Shown here: one piece after another, positions 38,196 to 45,957 of the stretch | Layout of the letters: each line of letters starts with the position of its first letter | How positions within the stretch are numbered: position 1 is the stretch's first letter | Assembly (NCBI GenBank): GCA_003222535.1 | Contig: QHWJ01000361.1 | Coordinates: forward strand, 1-58,327 | Reading direction: 5' to 3' | DNA length: 58,327 bases | Source of the DNA: Acidobacteriota bacterium | Lineage (GTDB): Bacteria; Acidobacteriota; Vicinamibacteria; Vicinamibacterales; CAVVIG01 | Made by a program: the position numbers and the translations under genes | Notes under the pieces: generated by a model | The model's input: only the letters and a program-made list of their open reading frames with translations | Databases searched by the model: none | Told to the model about the DNA's origin: nothing

Positions 38196-38255
38196 AAGGG
38201 TTTGCGGTAGAGCGGGTTAGCGGATCATGTTCGAGTCTTTCAGCAGACGCCCTCA

Positions 38256-38570
38256 ATGACCGTCAAAGGCCAGCTTCACGCGTGTCGGGACTCCCTCATG
38301 GCTGGCATGCGTGCGTCGGCGCGCGGCGCGGCGCCGAACGAACGCGCGGCGACGTTGCTCCGAGCCTGTCTCGATCTCGTCGAACACCTGGTGCGGCAGT
38401 CGATGGACGTCAAGTCCGGCGAGGTCGAAACCACTCTCGGCGTGCTCGAGCAGGCTTATGCCGAACTGGAGGCCGAGGTCGGCGCCACACACGCCGTGTC
38501 GGTCTCGCTTCGAAACGCGATCGGGAAGCTGAAGGCCCTGCGGATCGAAATGGACGCCAAGCCCGGGTAG
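38256..38570 (+). CDS. Small helical protein of unknown function upstream of ffh
   Basis: A 104-residue protein, mostly alpha-helical by composition, with no signal or membrane segment. The second half (LVEHLVRQSMDVKSGEVETTLGVLEQAYAELEAEVG) has a heptad-like spacing suggesting a helical hairpin or coiled coil. I do not recognise it. It sits behind a strong promoter and ends five bases before ffh, so it is likely to be co-expressed with the SRP GTPase. Confidence 0.65.
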   Translation: MTVKGQLHACRDSLMAGMRASARGAAPNERAATLLRACLDLVEHLVRQSMDVKSGEVETTLGVLEQAYAELEAEVGATHAVSVSLRNAIGKLKALRIEMDAKPG

Positions 38571-38575
38571 CGGTC

Positions 38576-39937
38576 ATGTTCGACTCCCTCGGCACACGCC
38601 TGCAGGACGTTTTCAAAACGCTTCGCGGCGAGTTCAGGCTGACACCGGAGACGATCGAGGCCGCGCTTCGCGAGATTCGTCTCGCCCTGCTCGAAGCCGA
38701 CGTCAATTTCAAGGTCGTCAAGGCGTTCATCGACCGCGTCCGCGATCGCGCCATGGACCAGCAGGTCCTGGGCAGCCTGTCGCCGTCGCAGCAGGTCGTC
38801 AAGATCGTCCGCGACGAGATGGTGGCCCTCTTCGGCGACGCCGAAGGCGGCCTTCAGACGACGAGTAAGCGGCCGCGGGTGATCCTGCTGCTCGGGCTTC
38901 AGGGCGCGGGCAAGACCACCACCGCAGGCAAGCTGGGTCTGTGGCTCGCCAAGCAGGGGCGCCATCCGCTGCTCGTGTCGACCGACGTCAAGCGGCCAGC
39001 CGCGATTCAGCAGTTGAACGTCGTCGCCCGGAAGGCGTCGCTACGGGTGCACGACCCGGCGGGCCAGATGGATCCGGTGACGCGCGCCAGGGGGGCCGTG
39101 GCTGAAGCCGCGACGCTGGGCTTCGACGCCGTGATCGTGGACACGGCCGGCCGCCTGCACATCGACGACGAGCTGATGACCGAGCTCGTGGCGATTCGCG
39201 ACCTCACGGACCCGTCGGATCGGCTGTACGTCGCCGACGCGATGACGGGGCAGGACGCCATCAAGAGCGCCGGCGAGTTCAACCGGCGCGTGGGGGTCAC
39301 CGGCGTCGTGCTGACAAAGCTCGACGGCGATGCGCGGGGCGGCGCGGCGTTGTCGGTCGTGTCGGTGGTCGGCGTGCCGATCGCGTTTGCCGGCAGCGGC
39401 GAGCGGCTCGAGGATCTGGAGCCGTTCCATCCCGAGCGCGTGGTGTCCCGCGTGCTGGGGATGGGCGACGTGCTCTCGCTGATCGAGCGCGCCGAAGCGG
39501 CGATCGACGTCCAGGACGCGGAGCGCCTCGAAGAGAAGATCCGGGCGAACGAGTTCACGCTCGAGGACTTCCGCGATCAGCTCAAGACGATCCGGAAGAT
39601 GGGTCCCATCGAGCAGATCATGGGGATGCTGCCCGGCATGGGCCAGCTCAAGGCGCTGGCCGCAAACAAGCCGGACGACAAGCAGATTACGCGGATCGAA
39701 GCCATCATCAACTCGATGACGCCCGACGAGCGGTGCAAGCAGCACATCATCAACGGGAGCCGCCGCAAACGCATCGCGAAGGGCAGTGGAACGTCGGTCG
39801 AAGAGGTGAATCGCCTGCTGAAGCAGTTCGTGCAGATGCAGAAGATGTTGAAGTCGCTCGGCGCGATGGCCGGGCTCGCCGGCGGCGGCAAGAAGGCGCG
39901 CCGTCAGGCCGTGGAAATGCTGCGCAACCGCCGGTAA
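38576..39937 (+). CDS. ffh: Signal recognition particle protein Ffh
   Basis: The GTPase and signal-sequence-binding subunit of SRP. The 453 residues have an N domain, G1 GLQGAGKTTT from residue 107, DTAGRLHIDDELMTEL, TKLDGDARGGAALSV and GSGERLEDLEPF. The methionine-rich M domain (about 300-453) has MGPIEQIMGMLPGM and the RNA-binding RRKRIAKGSGTSVEEVNRLLKQF. It is complete. The 4.5S RNA gene was not found in the window. Confidence 0.98.
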   Translation: MFDSLGTRLQDVFKTLRGEFRLTPETIEAALREIRLALLEADVNFKVVKAFIDRVRDRAMDQQVLGSLSPSQQVVKIVRDEMVALFGDAEGGLQTTSKRPRVILLLGLQGAGKTTTAGKLGLWLAKQGRHPLLVSTDVKRPAAIQQLNVVARKASLRVHDPAGQMDPVTRARGAVAEAATLGFDAVIVDTAGRLHIDDELMTELVAIRDLTDPSDRLYVADAMTGQDAIKSAGEFNRRVGVTGVVLTKLDGDARGGAALSVVSVVGVPIAFAGSGERLEDLEPFHPERVVSRVLGMGDVLSLIERAEAAIDVQDAERLEEKIRANEFTLEDFRDQLKTIRKMGPIEQIMGMLPGMGQLKALAANKPDDKQITRIEAIINSMTPDERCKQHIINGSRRKRIAKGSGTSVEEVNRLLKQFVQMQKMLKSLGAMAGLAGGGKKARRQAVEMLRNRR

Positions 39938-39954
39938 CGGCGGCGCTCGAAGAC

Positions 39955-40030
39955 GGCGACGCCGAAAAGCGTCGCCCTGCATGGACGGAGCTGACGTCGC
40001 CAGATGCAGGGCGACCCTTTCAGGGTCGCC
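39955..40030. repeat. Compound palindromes between ffh and rpsP
   Basis: Hairpin 1 is GGCGACGC-CGAAAA-GCGTCGCC (39955-39976). Hairpin 2 is GGCGACCCT-TTC-AGGGTCGCC (40010-40030). An outer pairing GTCGCCCTGCAT (39971-39982) with ATGCAGGGCGAC (40004-40015) competes with both. The alternative folds resemble an attenuator, but could simply be two copies of a dispersed palindrome in opposite orientation. Confidence 0.75.
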
Positions 40031-40091
40031 GATCTCGCGCAGCGAAACAGGCGTTCGGGTTCGAGCCCCGGAGGTCATTCAGGAGAACGCA

Positions 40092-40373
40092 ATGGTCGCC
40101 ATTCGTTTGCGCCGGGCCGGTTCCAAGAAGCGCCCGTTCTTCCGCGTCGTCGTCACCGATTCGCGCGCCGCCCGCGACAGCTCGTTCGTCGAAAACCTCG
40201 GACATTACAACCCCCGCACCAGACCGGCCATCGTGAAGGTCGACAAGGAGCGCGTGGACTTCTGGATCAAGAAGGGCGCGCAGCCGTCGGATTCGGTGCG
40301 GACGCTGATCGCGCGTCATCTGACGCCGGTGCCAATCGCCGCTCCGGCAGCAGCGGCGACCGTGGCGAAATGA
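40092..40373 (+). CDS. rpsP: 30S ribosomal protein S16
   Basis: Small-subunit assembly protein. The 93 residues begin VAIRLRRAGSKKRPFFRVVVTDSRAARD, with the typical NLGHYNPRT and RVDFWIKKGAQPSDSVRTL. An Ala/Pro-rich tail of about 15 residues follows. The ATG at 40092 has AGGAG six bases upstream. The stop overlaps the khpA ATG (ATGA). Confidence 0.97.
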   Translation: MVAIRLRRAGSKKRPFFRVVVTDSRAARDSSFVENLGHYNPRTRPAIVKVDKERVDFWIKKGAQPSDSVRTLIARHLTPVPIAAPAAAATVAK

Positions 40374-40624
40374 GTTCCGAGACTGGTGTTCGCGCCGTCG
40401 TCGAGGTGCTGGCGAAGGCGCTGGCCGATCGTCCCGACGACGTGCGCGTCACCGAGTCGCAGCACAAGCAGGTGACGCTCATCGAGCTGTTCGTGTCGCC
40501 GCAGGACATCGCCAAGCTGATCGGGCGTCAGGGCCGGACCGCGGCGGCGTTGCGTACCCTGGCGTCGACCGCGGGAGAGCGAGAGGGGAAGCAGGTCACG
40601 CTCGAGATACGGGAGAGCCGGTGA
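40370..40624 (+). CDS. khpA: KH-domain RNA-binding protein KhpA (YlqC)
   Basis: An 84-residue single KH domain protein. The GxxG loop is in LIGRQGRTAAALRTL, preceded by VTLIELFVSPQDIA. The family sits between rpsP and rimM in many bacteria and binds RNA with KhpB. It is translationally coupled to rpsP. The C-terminal residues end at the beginning of a GCAGGATT word repeat. Confidence 0.92.
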   Translation: MSSETGVRAVVEVLAKALADRPDDVRVTESQHKQVTLIELFVSPQDIAKLIGRQGRTAAALRTLASTAGEREGKQVTLEIRESR

Positions 40625-40746
40625 GATGGCAGGATTACAGGCGGTGAGATTGCAGGATTACAGAATGGCAGGATTGCAGGAAAGAAAGGCTTGAAGGCCC
40701 CTTTCGTTTCCCTTTCTGCAATCCTGCAATCCCTGAAATTCTGCAA
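40625..40746. repeat. Mirrored GCAGGATTAC / GCAATCCTGC word repeat
   Basis: The left arm (40625-40684) has GATGGCAGGATTACAGGCGG, then TGCAGGATTACAG and TGGCAGGATTGCAGG. The right arm (40711-40746) has TTTCTGCAATCCTGCAATCC and TTCTGCAATGG. The last unit contains the rimM ATG. The words recur at 42368-42476. Confidence 0.88.
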
Positions 40747-41306
40747 TGGCGGCGAAGTGGGAAGAGATGGCGCTCGTCGGGCGCGTGGCTCGCGCGCACG
40801 GGATTCACGGTCAGGTGATTGTGAACCCTGAGACCGACTTTCCGGCAGAGCGGTTCCGGCCCGGTGCCGAGCTGTTCATTGAACGCGCCGGGCGGGTCGA
40901 AGGGCTTCGCGTCACGACCGCCCGATTCCATCGGGAGCGACCGGTGATCGGGATTGACGGCATCGAGACGATGAACGATGCGGAGACGCTCGCCGGGTAC
41001 GAGCTGCGCGTGCCGATCGATCGGCTCGCGACGCTTCCGCCCGGCACTTTCTATCGGCACGACCTGATTGGGTGTCGGGTGGAAACAGGGGACGGCCGGG
41101 CGGTCGGCCTCGTCAGCGACGTCGAGGGCACGATGGCGGGCAGCCTGCTGGTGGTCGACGGCGCGGACGGCGAAGTGCTGATTCCGCTGGTGTCGCACAT
41201 CTGCACGGTCGTCGAGCCGGCCGCCAGGCGGATCGTGATCGATCCGCCTGAGGGGTTGATCGAGGTGAACGAGGTCCGGCTGAAGCCGGACACTACCGGA
41301 ACGTGA
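40746..41306 (+). CDS. rimM: Ribosome maturation factor RimM
   Basis: Binds S19 and helps 30S head maturation. The 186 residues have the N-terminal barrel (LVGRVARAHGIHGQVIVNPETDFPAERF) and the PRC-barrel (GCRVETGDGRAVGLVSDVEG, GEVLIPLV). The C-terminal VRLKPDTTGT after EGLIEVNE is not part of the family. It is translated from a GTCCGGCT/AGCCGGAC palindrome at 41274-41291. The ATG at 40746 lies in a word repeat. Confidence 0.95.
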   Translation: MAAKWEEMALVGRVARAHGIHGQVIVNPETDFPAERFRPGAELFIERAGRVEGLRVTTARFHRERPVIGIDGIETMNDAETLAGYELRVPIDRLATLPPGTFYRHDLIGCRVETGDGRAVGLVSDVEGTMAGSLLVVDGADGEVLIPLVSHICTVVEPAARRIVIDPPEGLIEVNEVRLKPDTTGT

Positions 41307-41528
41307 GAGGGCAGTAACGGTATTGCGGCTTCAGCCGGACCGTCGGCGGCATCGCACGTTGGGCGGGATCGGAACGTGAGATCGACGGTATCGGTGTCCG
41401 GCTTCAGAGCTTGTGAGGAAACACGACGTTCAACGCAGAACTCGCGGAAAACCCCTAAGCACTTTTCTCTGCGGGTTCCGCATTTTCTGCGTTGTACGTG
41501 ATTTCTTCACACGCTCTTCAGCCGGACC
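41274..41528. repeat. Cluster of GTCCGGCT...AGCCGGAC palindromes and a mirrored TCTGCG repeat
   Basis: Copies: GTCCGGCT-GA-AGCCGGAC (41274-41291, the end of rimM), GCGGCTTCAGCCGGAC (41325-41340), GTCCGGCTTCAGAGC (41396-41410), and the 23-mer at 41506-41528 identical to 14699-14721. Between them lies a mirrored repeat: CAACGCAGAACTCGCGGAAA (41431-41450) against TCTCTGCGGGTTCCGC and TTCTGCGTTG (41466-41494). No gene is seen in 41307-41537. Confidence 0.8.
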
Positions 41529-41537
41529 TTCGCTGCG

Positions 41538-42431
41538 ATGACTTTTGACATCGTCACGATCTTTCCGGCGATGATCGAGCAGCCGCTGGCGGCTGGCGTG
41601 CTCGGCCGGGCGATCGAGCGGGGCACTCTGGACGTCAAGGTTCGTGATCTGCGGGACTTCACGACCGACCGCCATCGGGTCGTGGACGACGTGCCGTATG
41701 GTGGAGGACCGGGGATGGTGCTGAAACCCGAGCCGATCTTCCGCGCGCTCGACGCGATCGAAGCCGAGCGCGGGACGCCGCTGACCGTGATCCTGACCTC
41801 GCCGCAGGGGATGCGCTTCACGCAGGTCGAGGCGCAGCGGTTGAGCGGTCTCGAGCACATCGTGCTCTTGTGCGGGCGATACGAAGGGTTCGACGATCGC
41901 GTGCGCGAGCGGGTGACCGAGGAGCTGTCGATCGGCGACTACGTGCTGACGGGCGGGGAACTGCCGGCGCTCGTCGTGCTCGACGCCGTGGCTCGCTTCG
42001 TGCCGGGCGTCGTCGGGGACGGGCAATCGGTGGCGGCAGATTCGTTCAGCCGCGGGCTGCTCGATTTTCCGCAGTTCACGCGGCCAGCGGAGATCGCGTG
42101 TCGCTCGATCGTTGAAGCCGAGCGCGACGTGGGTCGCGCGAACAGCGACGTTGGCAGCGCGAAGAGTGCGCGTGTCAGCGCGACGCGCGACGGGAGCGCG
42201 AAGGCTTCAGCCGAGCGTATGCTGAAGGTCCCCGACGTGCTGTTGTCGGGGAACCACGCGGAGATACGGCGCTGGCGGAAGCGTGAAGCGCTGATCCGGA
42301 CGCTGGATCGGCGCCCGGATCTCCTGGAGGACGCGAGCCTGGACGACGAAGAAGAGCAGATGCTTCGAGAATTGCAGGATGGCAGGATTGGAGAATTGCG
42401 GAAAGGGAAGGCGGAAGGGGACGGGTCTTAG
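41538..42431 (+). CDS. trmD: tRNA (guanine37-N1)-methyltransferase TrmD with an inserted repeat
   Basis: Methylates G37 of tRNAs, preventing frameshifts. The 297 residues show [50 protein letters not shown], the knot [21 protein letters not shown] and [18 protein letters not shown]. After RPAE (182-185) the family continues within about six residues to [10 protein letters not shown]. Here about 43 extra residues (187-229) intervene, encoded by degenerate AGCGCGAA-type repeats and a GGCTTCAGCC palindrome. The last 20 residues are translated from a GCAGGATT word repeat. Confidence 0.95.
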   Translation: MTFDIVTIFPAMIEQPLAAGVLGRAIERGTLDVKVRDLRDFTTDRHRVVDDVPYGGGPGMVLKPEPIFRALDAIEAERGTPLTVILTSPQGMRFTQVEAQRLSGLEHIVLLCGRYEGFDDRVRERVTEELSIGDYVLTGGELPALVVLDAVARFVPGVVGDGQSVAADSFSRGLLDFPQFTRPAEIACRSIVEAERDVGRANSDVGSAKSARVSATRDGSAKASAERMLKVPDVLLSGNHAEIRRWRKREALIRTLDRRPDLLEDASLDDEEEQMLRELQDGRIGELRKGKAEGDGS

Positions 42432-42476
42432 GCCCTTCCCTTCCTGCAATCCCGCCCTTCTGCAATCCTGCAATTT
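42368..42476. repeat. Mirrored GCAGGATT / CAATCCTGC word repeat
   Basis: The left arm (42368-42406, inside trmD) has TGCAGGATGGCAGGATTGGA and GAATTGCGG. The right arm (42436-42476) has CTTCCTGCAATCCCGCCCTT and CTGCAATCCTGCAATTTC. It shares its vocabulary with 40625-40746. Confidence 0.85.
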
Positions 42477-42493
42477 CAGCCGTGGAGGGTGTG

Positions 42494-42844
42494 ATGGGCG
42501 CGATTGAGCTGGTGGAACGATCGCAACTGGCCGAGCGGCCGGCGATGAAGGCGGGCGACACCGTTCGCGTGCATGTGAAAGTGCGCGAGGGTGACAAGGA
42601 GCGCGTTCAGATCTTCGAAGGCGTCGTGATCGGCCTGCACCGCGGCGGCACGCGCGCGTCCTTCACCGTGCGCAAAGTATCGTTCGGTCAGGGCGTCGAG
42701 CGCATCTTCCCGCTGCACTCGCCGACGATCCAGAAGGTCGAGGTGACGCGGTCGGCCAGGGTCCGGCGCGCGAAGCTGTACTACCTGCGCGACCTCAAGG
42801 GCAAGGCGGCGCGCATGAAGGACGTCGTCAAGCCCCAGGGCTGA
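42494..42844 (+). CDS. rplS: 50S ribosomal protein L19
   Basis: Located at the 30S-50S interface. The 116 residues include [29 protein letters not shown], the family pattern, then [18 protein letters not shown] and [20 protein letters not shown]. The ATG at 42494 is chosen because GGAGGG sits four bases before it; a GTG four codons upstream is the alternative. It is followed three bases later by rnhB. Confidence 0.97.
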   Translation: MGAIELVERSQLAERPAMKAGDTVRVHVKVREGDKERVQIFEGVVIGLHRGGTRASFTVRKVSFGQGVERIFPLHSPTIQKVEVTRSARVRRAKLYYLRDLKGKAARMKDVVKPQG

Positions 42845-42847
42845 TCG

Positions 42848-43507
42848 ATGACGCGCGTACCTGCGATGCGCACGTTGGAGAACGCGCTGCGCCGCGTCGG
42901 GTTCGTGCACGTGGCGGGCGTCGACGAGGCAGGGCGCGGCTGTCTGGCCGGCCCCGTCGTCGCGGCGGCGGTCGTTCTCCATCCCGAGCGTCACATCTCC
43001 GGCGTCTGCGACTCGAAGACTGTTCCGGCGGCCGAGCGCGAGCGGCTGTACGACCGAATCGTCCGCCACGCCGTCGCCTGGGCGGTCGCATCGGCGGATC
43101 CGTCCGAGATTGACCGGATCAACATTCACCAGGCGTCGCTGCGCGCGATGCAGCGCGCCGTGCTCGCGCTCGCGCCGCTGCCCGACATCGTTCTGGTCGA
43201 TGCGTTCCGGGTGCCCGAGCTGCCGATGGCGCAGCGGGGTGTCCTGCACGGCGATCGACGGTGTTCGGCCATCGCGGCGGCGTCGATCATCGCCAAAGTG
43301 ACGCGCGACCGGCAGATGCTCGAGCTGCACGGCCGCGACCCGCGTTATGGCTTCGATCGCCACAAGGGCTACGCGACGGCCGATCATCTCGACGCCGTCG
43401 CCCGCTTCGGCTACTCGGACATCCACCGGCGCTCGTTCCGCCCTCCGACGCTGTTTGATACGATTGATTCGCGACCGGCGACTGGCGACCCACGACCTGG
43501 CAACTAG
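42848..43507 (+). CDS. rnhB: Ribonuclease HII
   Basis: Removes ribonucleotides and RNA primers from DNA. The 219 residues have the active-site VAGVDEAGRGCLAGPVVAAAV (first Asp and Glu), CDSKTVPAAERERLY, VLVDAF and AAASIIAKVTRDR. HKGYATADHLDAVARFG and HRRSFRPPT follow. The last 15 residues, around RPATGDPRPGN, are encoded by a GCGACTGG word repeat (43478-43507). It ends the ffh-rpsP operon. Confidence 0.96.
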   Translation: MTRVPAMRTLENALRRVGFVHVAGVDEAGRGCLAGPVVAAAVVLHPERHISGVCDSKTVPAAERERLYDRIVRHAVAWAVASADPSEIDRINIHQASLRAMQRAVLALAPLPDIVLVDAFRVPELPMAQRGVLHGDRRCSAIAAASIIAKVTRDRQMLELHGRDPRYGFDRHKGYATADHLDAVARFGYSDIHRRSFRPPTLFDTIDSRPATGDPRPGN

Positions 43508-43509
43508 CT

Positions 43510-45684
43510 GTGCCGATTGATCGCGCTGTCACACTGCGCAACGCCGAGAAGCTGATCCGGCAGGGCAAGCTCGACGCCGCCATCGCGGAATTCGTGCGCC
43601 TCGTCGAAGATCAGCCGCGAGACTGGAACGGCAAGAATTCCCTCGCGGATCTCTACGCCCGCGCCGGGAAGGTCGACAAAGCCGTCGAGCAGCTCATGGA
43701 GATTGCCGGGAATCTCAACGACGAAGGCGCGGTTGCAAAAGCCGGCGCGGTCTACAAGAAGATTCTCAAGCTCAAGCCCGATCACGAGCACGGGCTCCTG
43801 CAGGTCTCCGAGATCCTGGGGGGCCAGGGGCTGTACGCCGACGCGAGGGCTCACCTGAACACGCTCATCGAGCTGCGGCGCGCCAAAGGGGACGTGCGTG
43901 GCGTGCTCCAGGCGAAGATCCGCCTCGGATCGCTCGATCCCGAGGATTACGAAGGGCGTCGGACGGCGTCGAACGCGCGGATCGAAATGGGCGACAAGGC
44001 CGGCGCCCTGAGCGATTTGAAAGACATCGCGGCGGCGCTCACCGAAAAAGGGCGGCAGGCCGAGGCCGTCGAGGTCCTGCGCGATGCCGCGAAGCTGCAT
44101 CCCGACGACGAGGAGATTCGGGAGCGGCTCCTGGACGTTTACTTCGCCGCCGGAGACCTGGCGCATGCACGGGAGTGCGCAACCACTGTCGAGCAGTTCA
44201 GGATGGTCGCCGCGGCGTTCGAGGCACGGGGAGACGTCGACGAGGCGCTCGGGACGTTGCGCCAGGCAGCCAGCCAGAATCCTGCCGACACGGATCTGAA
44301 GGCGGACCTCGCGCGCGCATTCGTCGTCCGCGGCGATATCGCGACCGCGGCGGAGTATCTCAGTGTGGAAACGGCCGGCGACGATCCGGTGTTGCTGCTC
44401 ACCGTCGCCGACATCAAGCTCCGCGGCGAAAGCGTCGAGGACGGCCTGGTCATCGTGCGGCGGTTGCTCGAAGAGGATGCGTCGCGCCGGGAGCAGATCG
44501 CGCTTTTGGGGTGGACTGTGGCCGAGCGCCACCCTGAAGCCGGTTTTCAGGTCGTCGAGCTCGCTGCCGAAACCGCCGTCGCTCAAGGCGACTGGCCGGG
44601 CGCCGCGGCGGTGCTGCAGGAGTTCGTCACCCGCGTGCCGAATCACATCCCGGCGTTGATGCATCTGGTCGAGCTGTGCGTCGACGGTGGACTCGAAGCG
44701 ACGATGTTCAGCGCGCAGGCACAGTTGGCCGACGCCTATATCGCGGCGGGCGCCGCGACGGAAGCGCGGTTCATCGCCGAGGATCTCGTGGCGCGAGAGC
44801 CGTGGGACAAGGCGAATGTCGAGCGCTTTCGGCGGGCGCTCGTGCTGCTGGGCGAACCCGATCCGGACGCGCTGATTGCCGCGCGATTGAGCGGGGAGTC
44901 GCCCTTCACGAGCACCGACCTGTCGTTCGACGACCATGAGCTCGACGAGATGCCCGCTGATGCCGGCGGCGCCTTGGCGCCACCTGATGTCATGAGCTTG
45001 GAAGACCTGATGGCGGCCGCCGCCGTGGCCGACGATCCGGTCGTGAAGCCGGCACGGAAGAGATCCCGCCATGAGGAGCGTCATTTCGAGCTGAGCGCCA
45101 ATGCGGTCGAGTTCGAAAGCCTCTTGAGTGAGCTCGAATCGGCGCCTGCGTCGGCGCCCGGCGCTTCCGAAGGCGTGGAAGTGGACCTCAGTATCGTGAT
45201 CGACGACATCAAGAAGCCGGCGGCCCCGCCTCCCGCCGAGACGGCGTCGGGCGGCCTCGACGCCGTCTTCGGAAACATGCGCGAGGCCTCTCGACGCTCG
45301 GGGCTGGACGACGCGGAGAAGGAATACAAGCGGGGGCTGGCGCTGCGCGACGCCGGCGACATCGACGGGTGCATCAAGGCCCTGGAAAAAGCGTCGCGCG
45401 CGCCGAAGCTGCGCTTTGCCACCGCCCGCCTGATCGCCCGCCTCTATCGCGAGCGCAACAGGATGCCGGAGGCCCTCGAGTGGCTCGAGCGCGCCTCGCA
45501 CGCGCCGGCGTCCAACGTCGACGACTCGCATCAGCTGCTGTACGAGCTCGCGGAGGCGCTGGAGAAGATCGGCGAGGTGGCGCGTGCGCTCGCCGTCTGC
45601 CTGGAGCTGCGGTCCGAGGCCGGCGAGTACCGCGATATTGCCGAGCGGATCGATCGACTCACCAAGGTACAGGCCGGGGGGTAG
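43510..45684 (+). CDS. Large tetratricopeptide-repeat protein
   Basis: A 724-residue soluble protein without a signal or membrane helix. At least eight helical repeats of about 34 residues can be seen, for example AEKLIRQGKLDAAIAEFVRLVEDQPRDWNG and VYKKILKLKPDHEHGLLQVSEILGGQGLYADARAHLNTL. A low-complexity Ala/Pro/Asp linker (about 455-600) separates a final block of repeats (EYKRGLALRDAGDIDGCIKALEKASR, ALEWLERASHA). The GTG start is two bases after the rnhB stop. TPR proteins act as scaffolds; the partner is unknown. Confidence 0.85.
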   Translation: MPIDRAVTLRNAEKLIRQGKLDAAIAEFVRLVEDQPRDWNGKNSLADLYARAGKVDKAVEQLMEIAGNLNDEGAVAKAGAVYKKILKLKPDHEHGLLQVSEILGGQGLYADARAHLNTLIELRRAKGDVRGVLQAKIRLGSLDPEDYEGRRTASNARIEMGDKAGALSDLKDIAAALTEKGRQAEAVEVLRDAAKLHPDDEEIRERLLDVYFAAGDLAHARECATTVEQFRMVAAAFEARGDVDEALGTLRQAASQNPADTDLKADLARAFVVRGDIATAAEYLSVETAGDDPVLLLTVADIKLRGESVEDGLVIVRRLLEEDASRREQIALLGWTVAERHPEAGFQVVELAAETAVAQGDWPGAAAVLQEFVTRVPNHIPALMHLVELCVDGGLEATMFSAQAQLADAYIAAGAATEARFIAEDLVAREPWDKANVERFRRALVLLGEPDPDALIAARLSGESPFTSTDLSFDDHELDEMPADAGGALAPPDVMSLEDLMAAAAVADDPVVKPARKRSRHEERHFELSANAVEFESLLSELESAPASAPGASEGVEVDLSIVIDDIKKPAAPPPAETASGGLDAVFGNMREASRRSGLDDAEKEYKRGLALRDAGDIDGCIKALEKASRAPKLRFATARLIARLYRERNRMPEALEWLERASHAPASNVDDSHQLLYELAEALEKIGEVARALAVCLELRSEAGEYRDIAERIDRLTKVQAGG

Positions 45685-45687
45685 GGT

Positions 45688-45957
45688 CTGTTCCGCCGAT
45701 TCCTTTACGTCGTATTCTTCGTCCAGGTCGGCCTGCTGCTCATCATCCTGCCGTGGTGGCCCGCCTTCTGGGAACACAACTATTTCGTGCTCGCGTGGCC
45801 GCCGCTCCGGATGTTTCTATCGAACAATTTCGTGCGCGGCGCCGTGAGCGGTCTCGGCCTGGTGAATCTCGTCGCCGGCTTCGTGGATCTCGCCCTGCTG
45901 TTTGCGGCGCGCGACCGGAGGGAGATCTCGCTGCGCGACGGCACCGGCCGCCGGTGA
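45688..45957 (+). CDS. Small two-helix membrane protein with probable CTG start
   Basis: An 89-residue open frame with no ATG, GTG or TTG in the right place. It begins (CTG) FRRFLYVVFFVQVGLLLIILPWWPAFWEHNYF, a membrane helix followed by aromatic residues. It goes on to LRMFLSNNFVRGAVSGLGLVNLVAGFVDLALLFAARDR, a second helix with a basic C-terminal end. The orderly codon use, the G-rich GGGGGGTAGGGT just before the CTG, and tight packing between two genes (GTGA overlap with thiE) support it. I do not recognise a named family. Confidence 0.7.
   Translation: MFRRFLYVVFFVQVGLLLIILPWWPAFWEHNYFVLAWPPLRMFLSNNFVRGAVSGLGLVNLVAGFVDLALLFAARDRREISLRDGTGRR

Noticed and set aside
40040-40085. tRNA-like T-arm (GGGTTCGAGCCCC) before rpsP
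   Set aside because: Only a four-base stem with a TTCGA loop; no acceptor, D or anticodon arms can be fitted around it.
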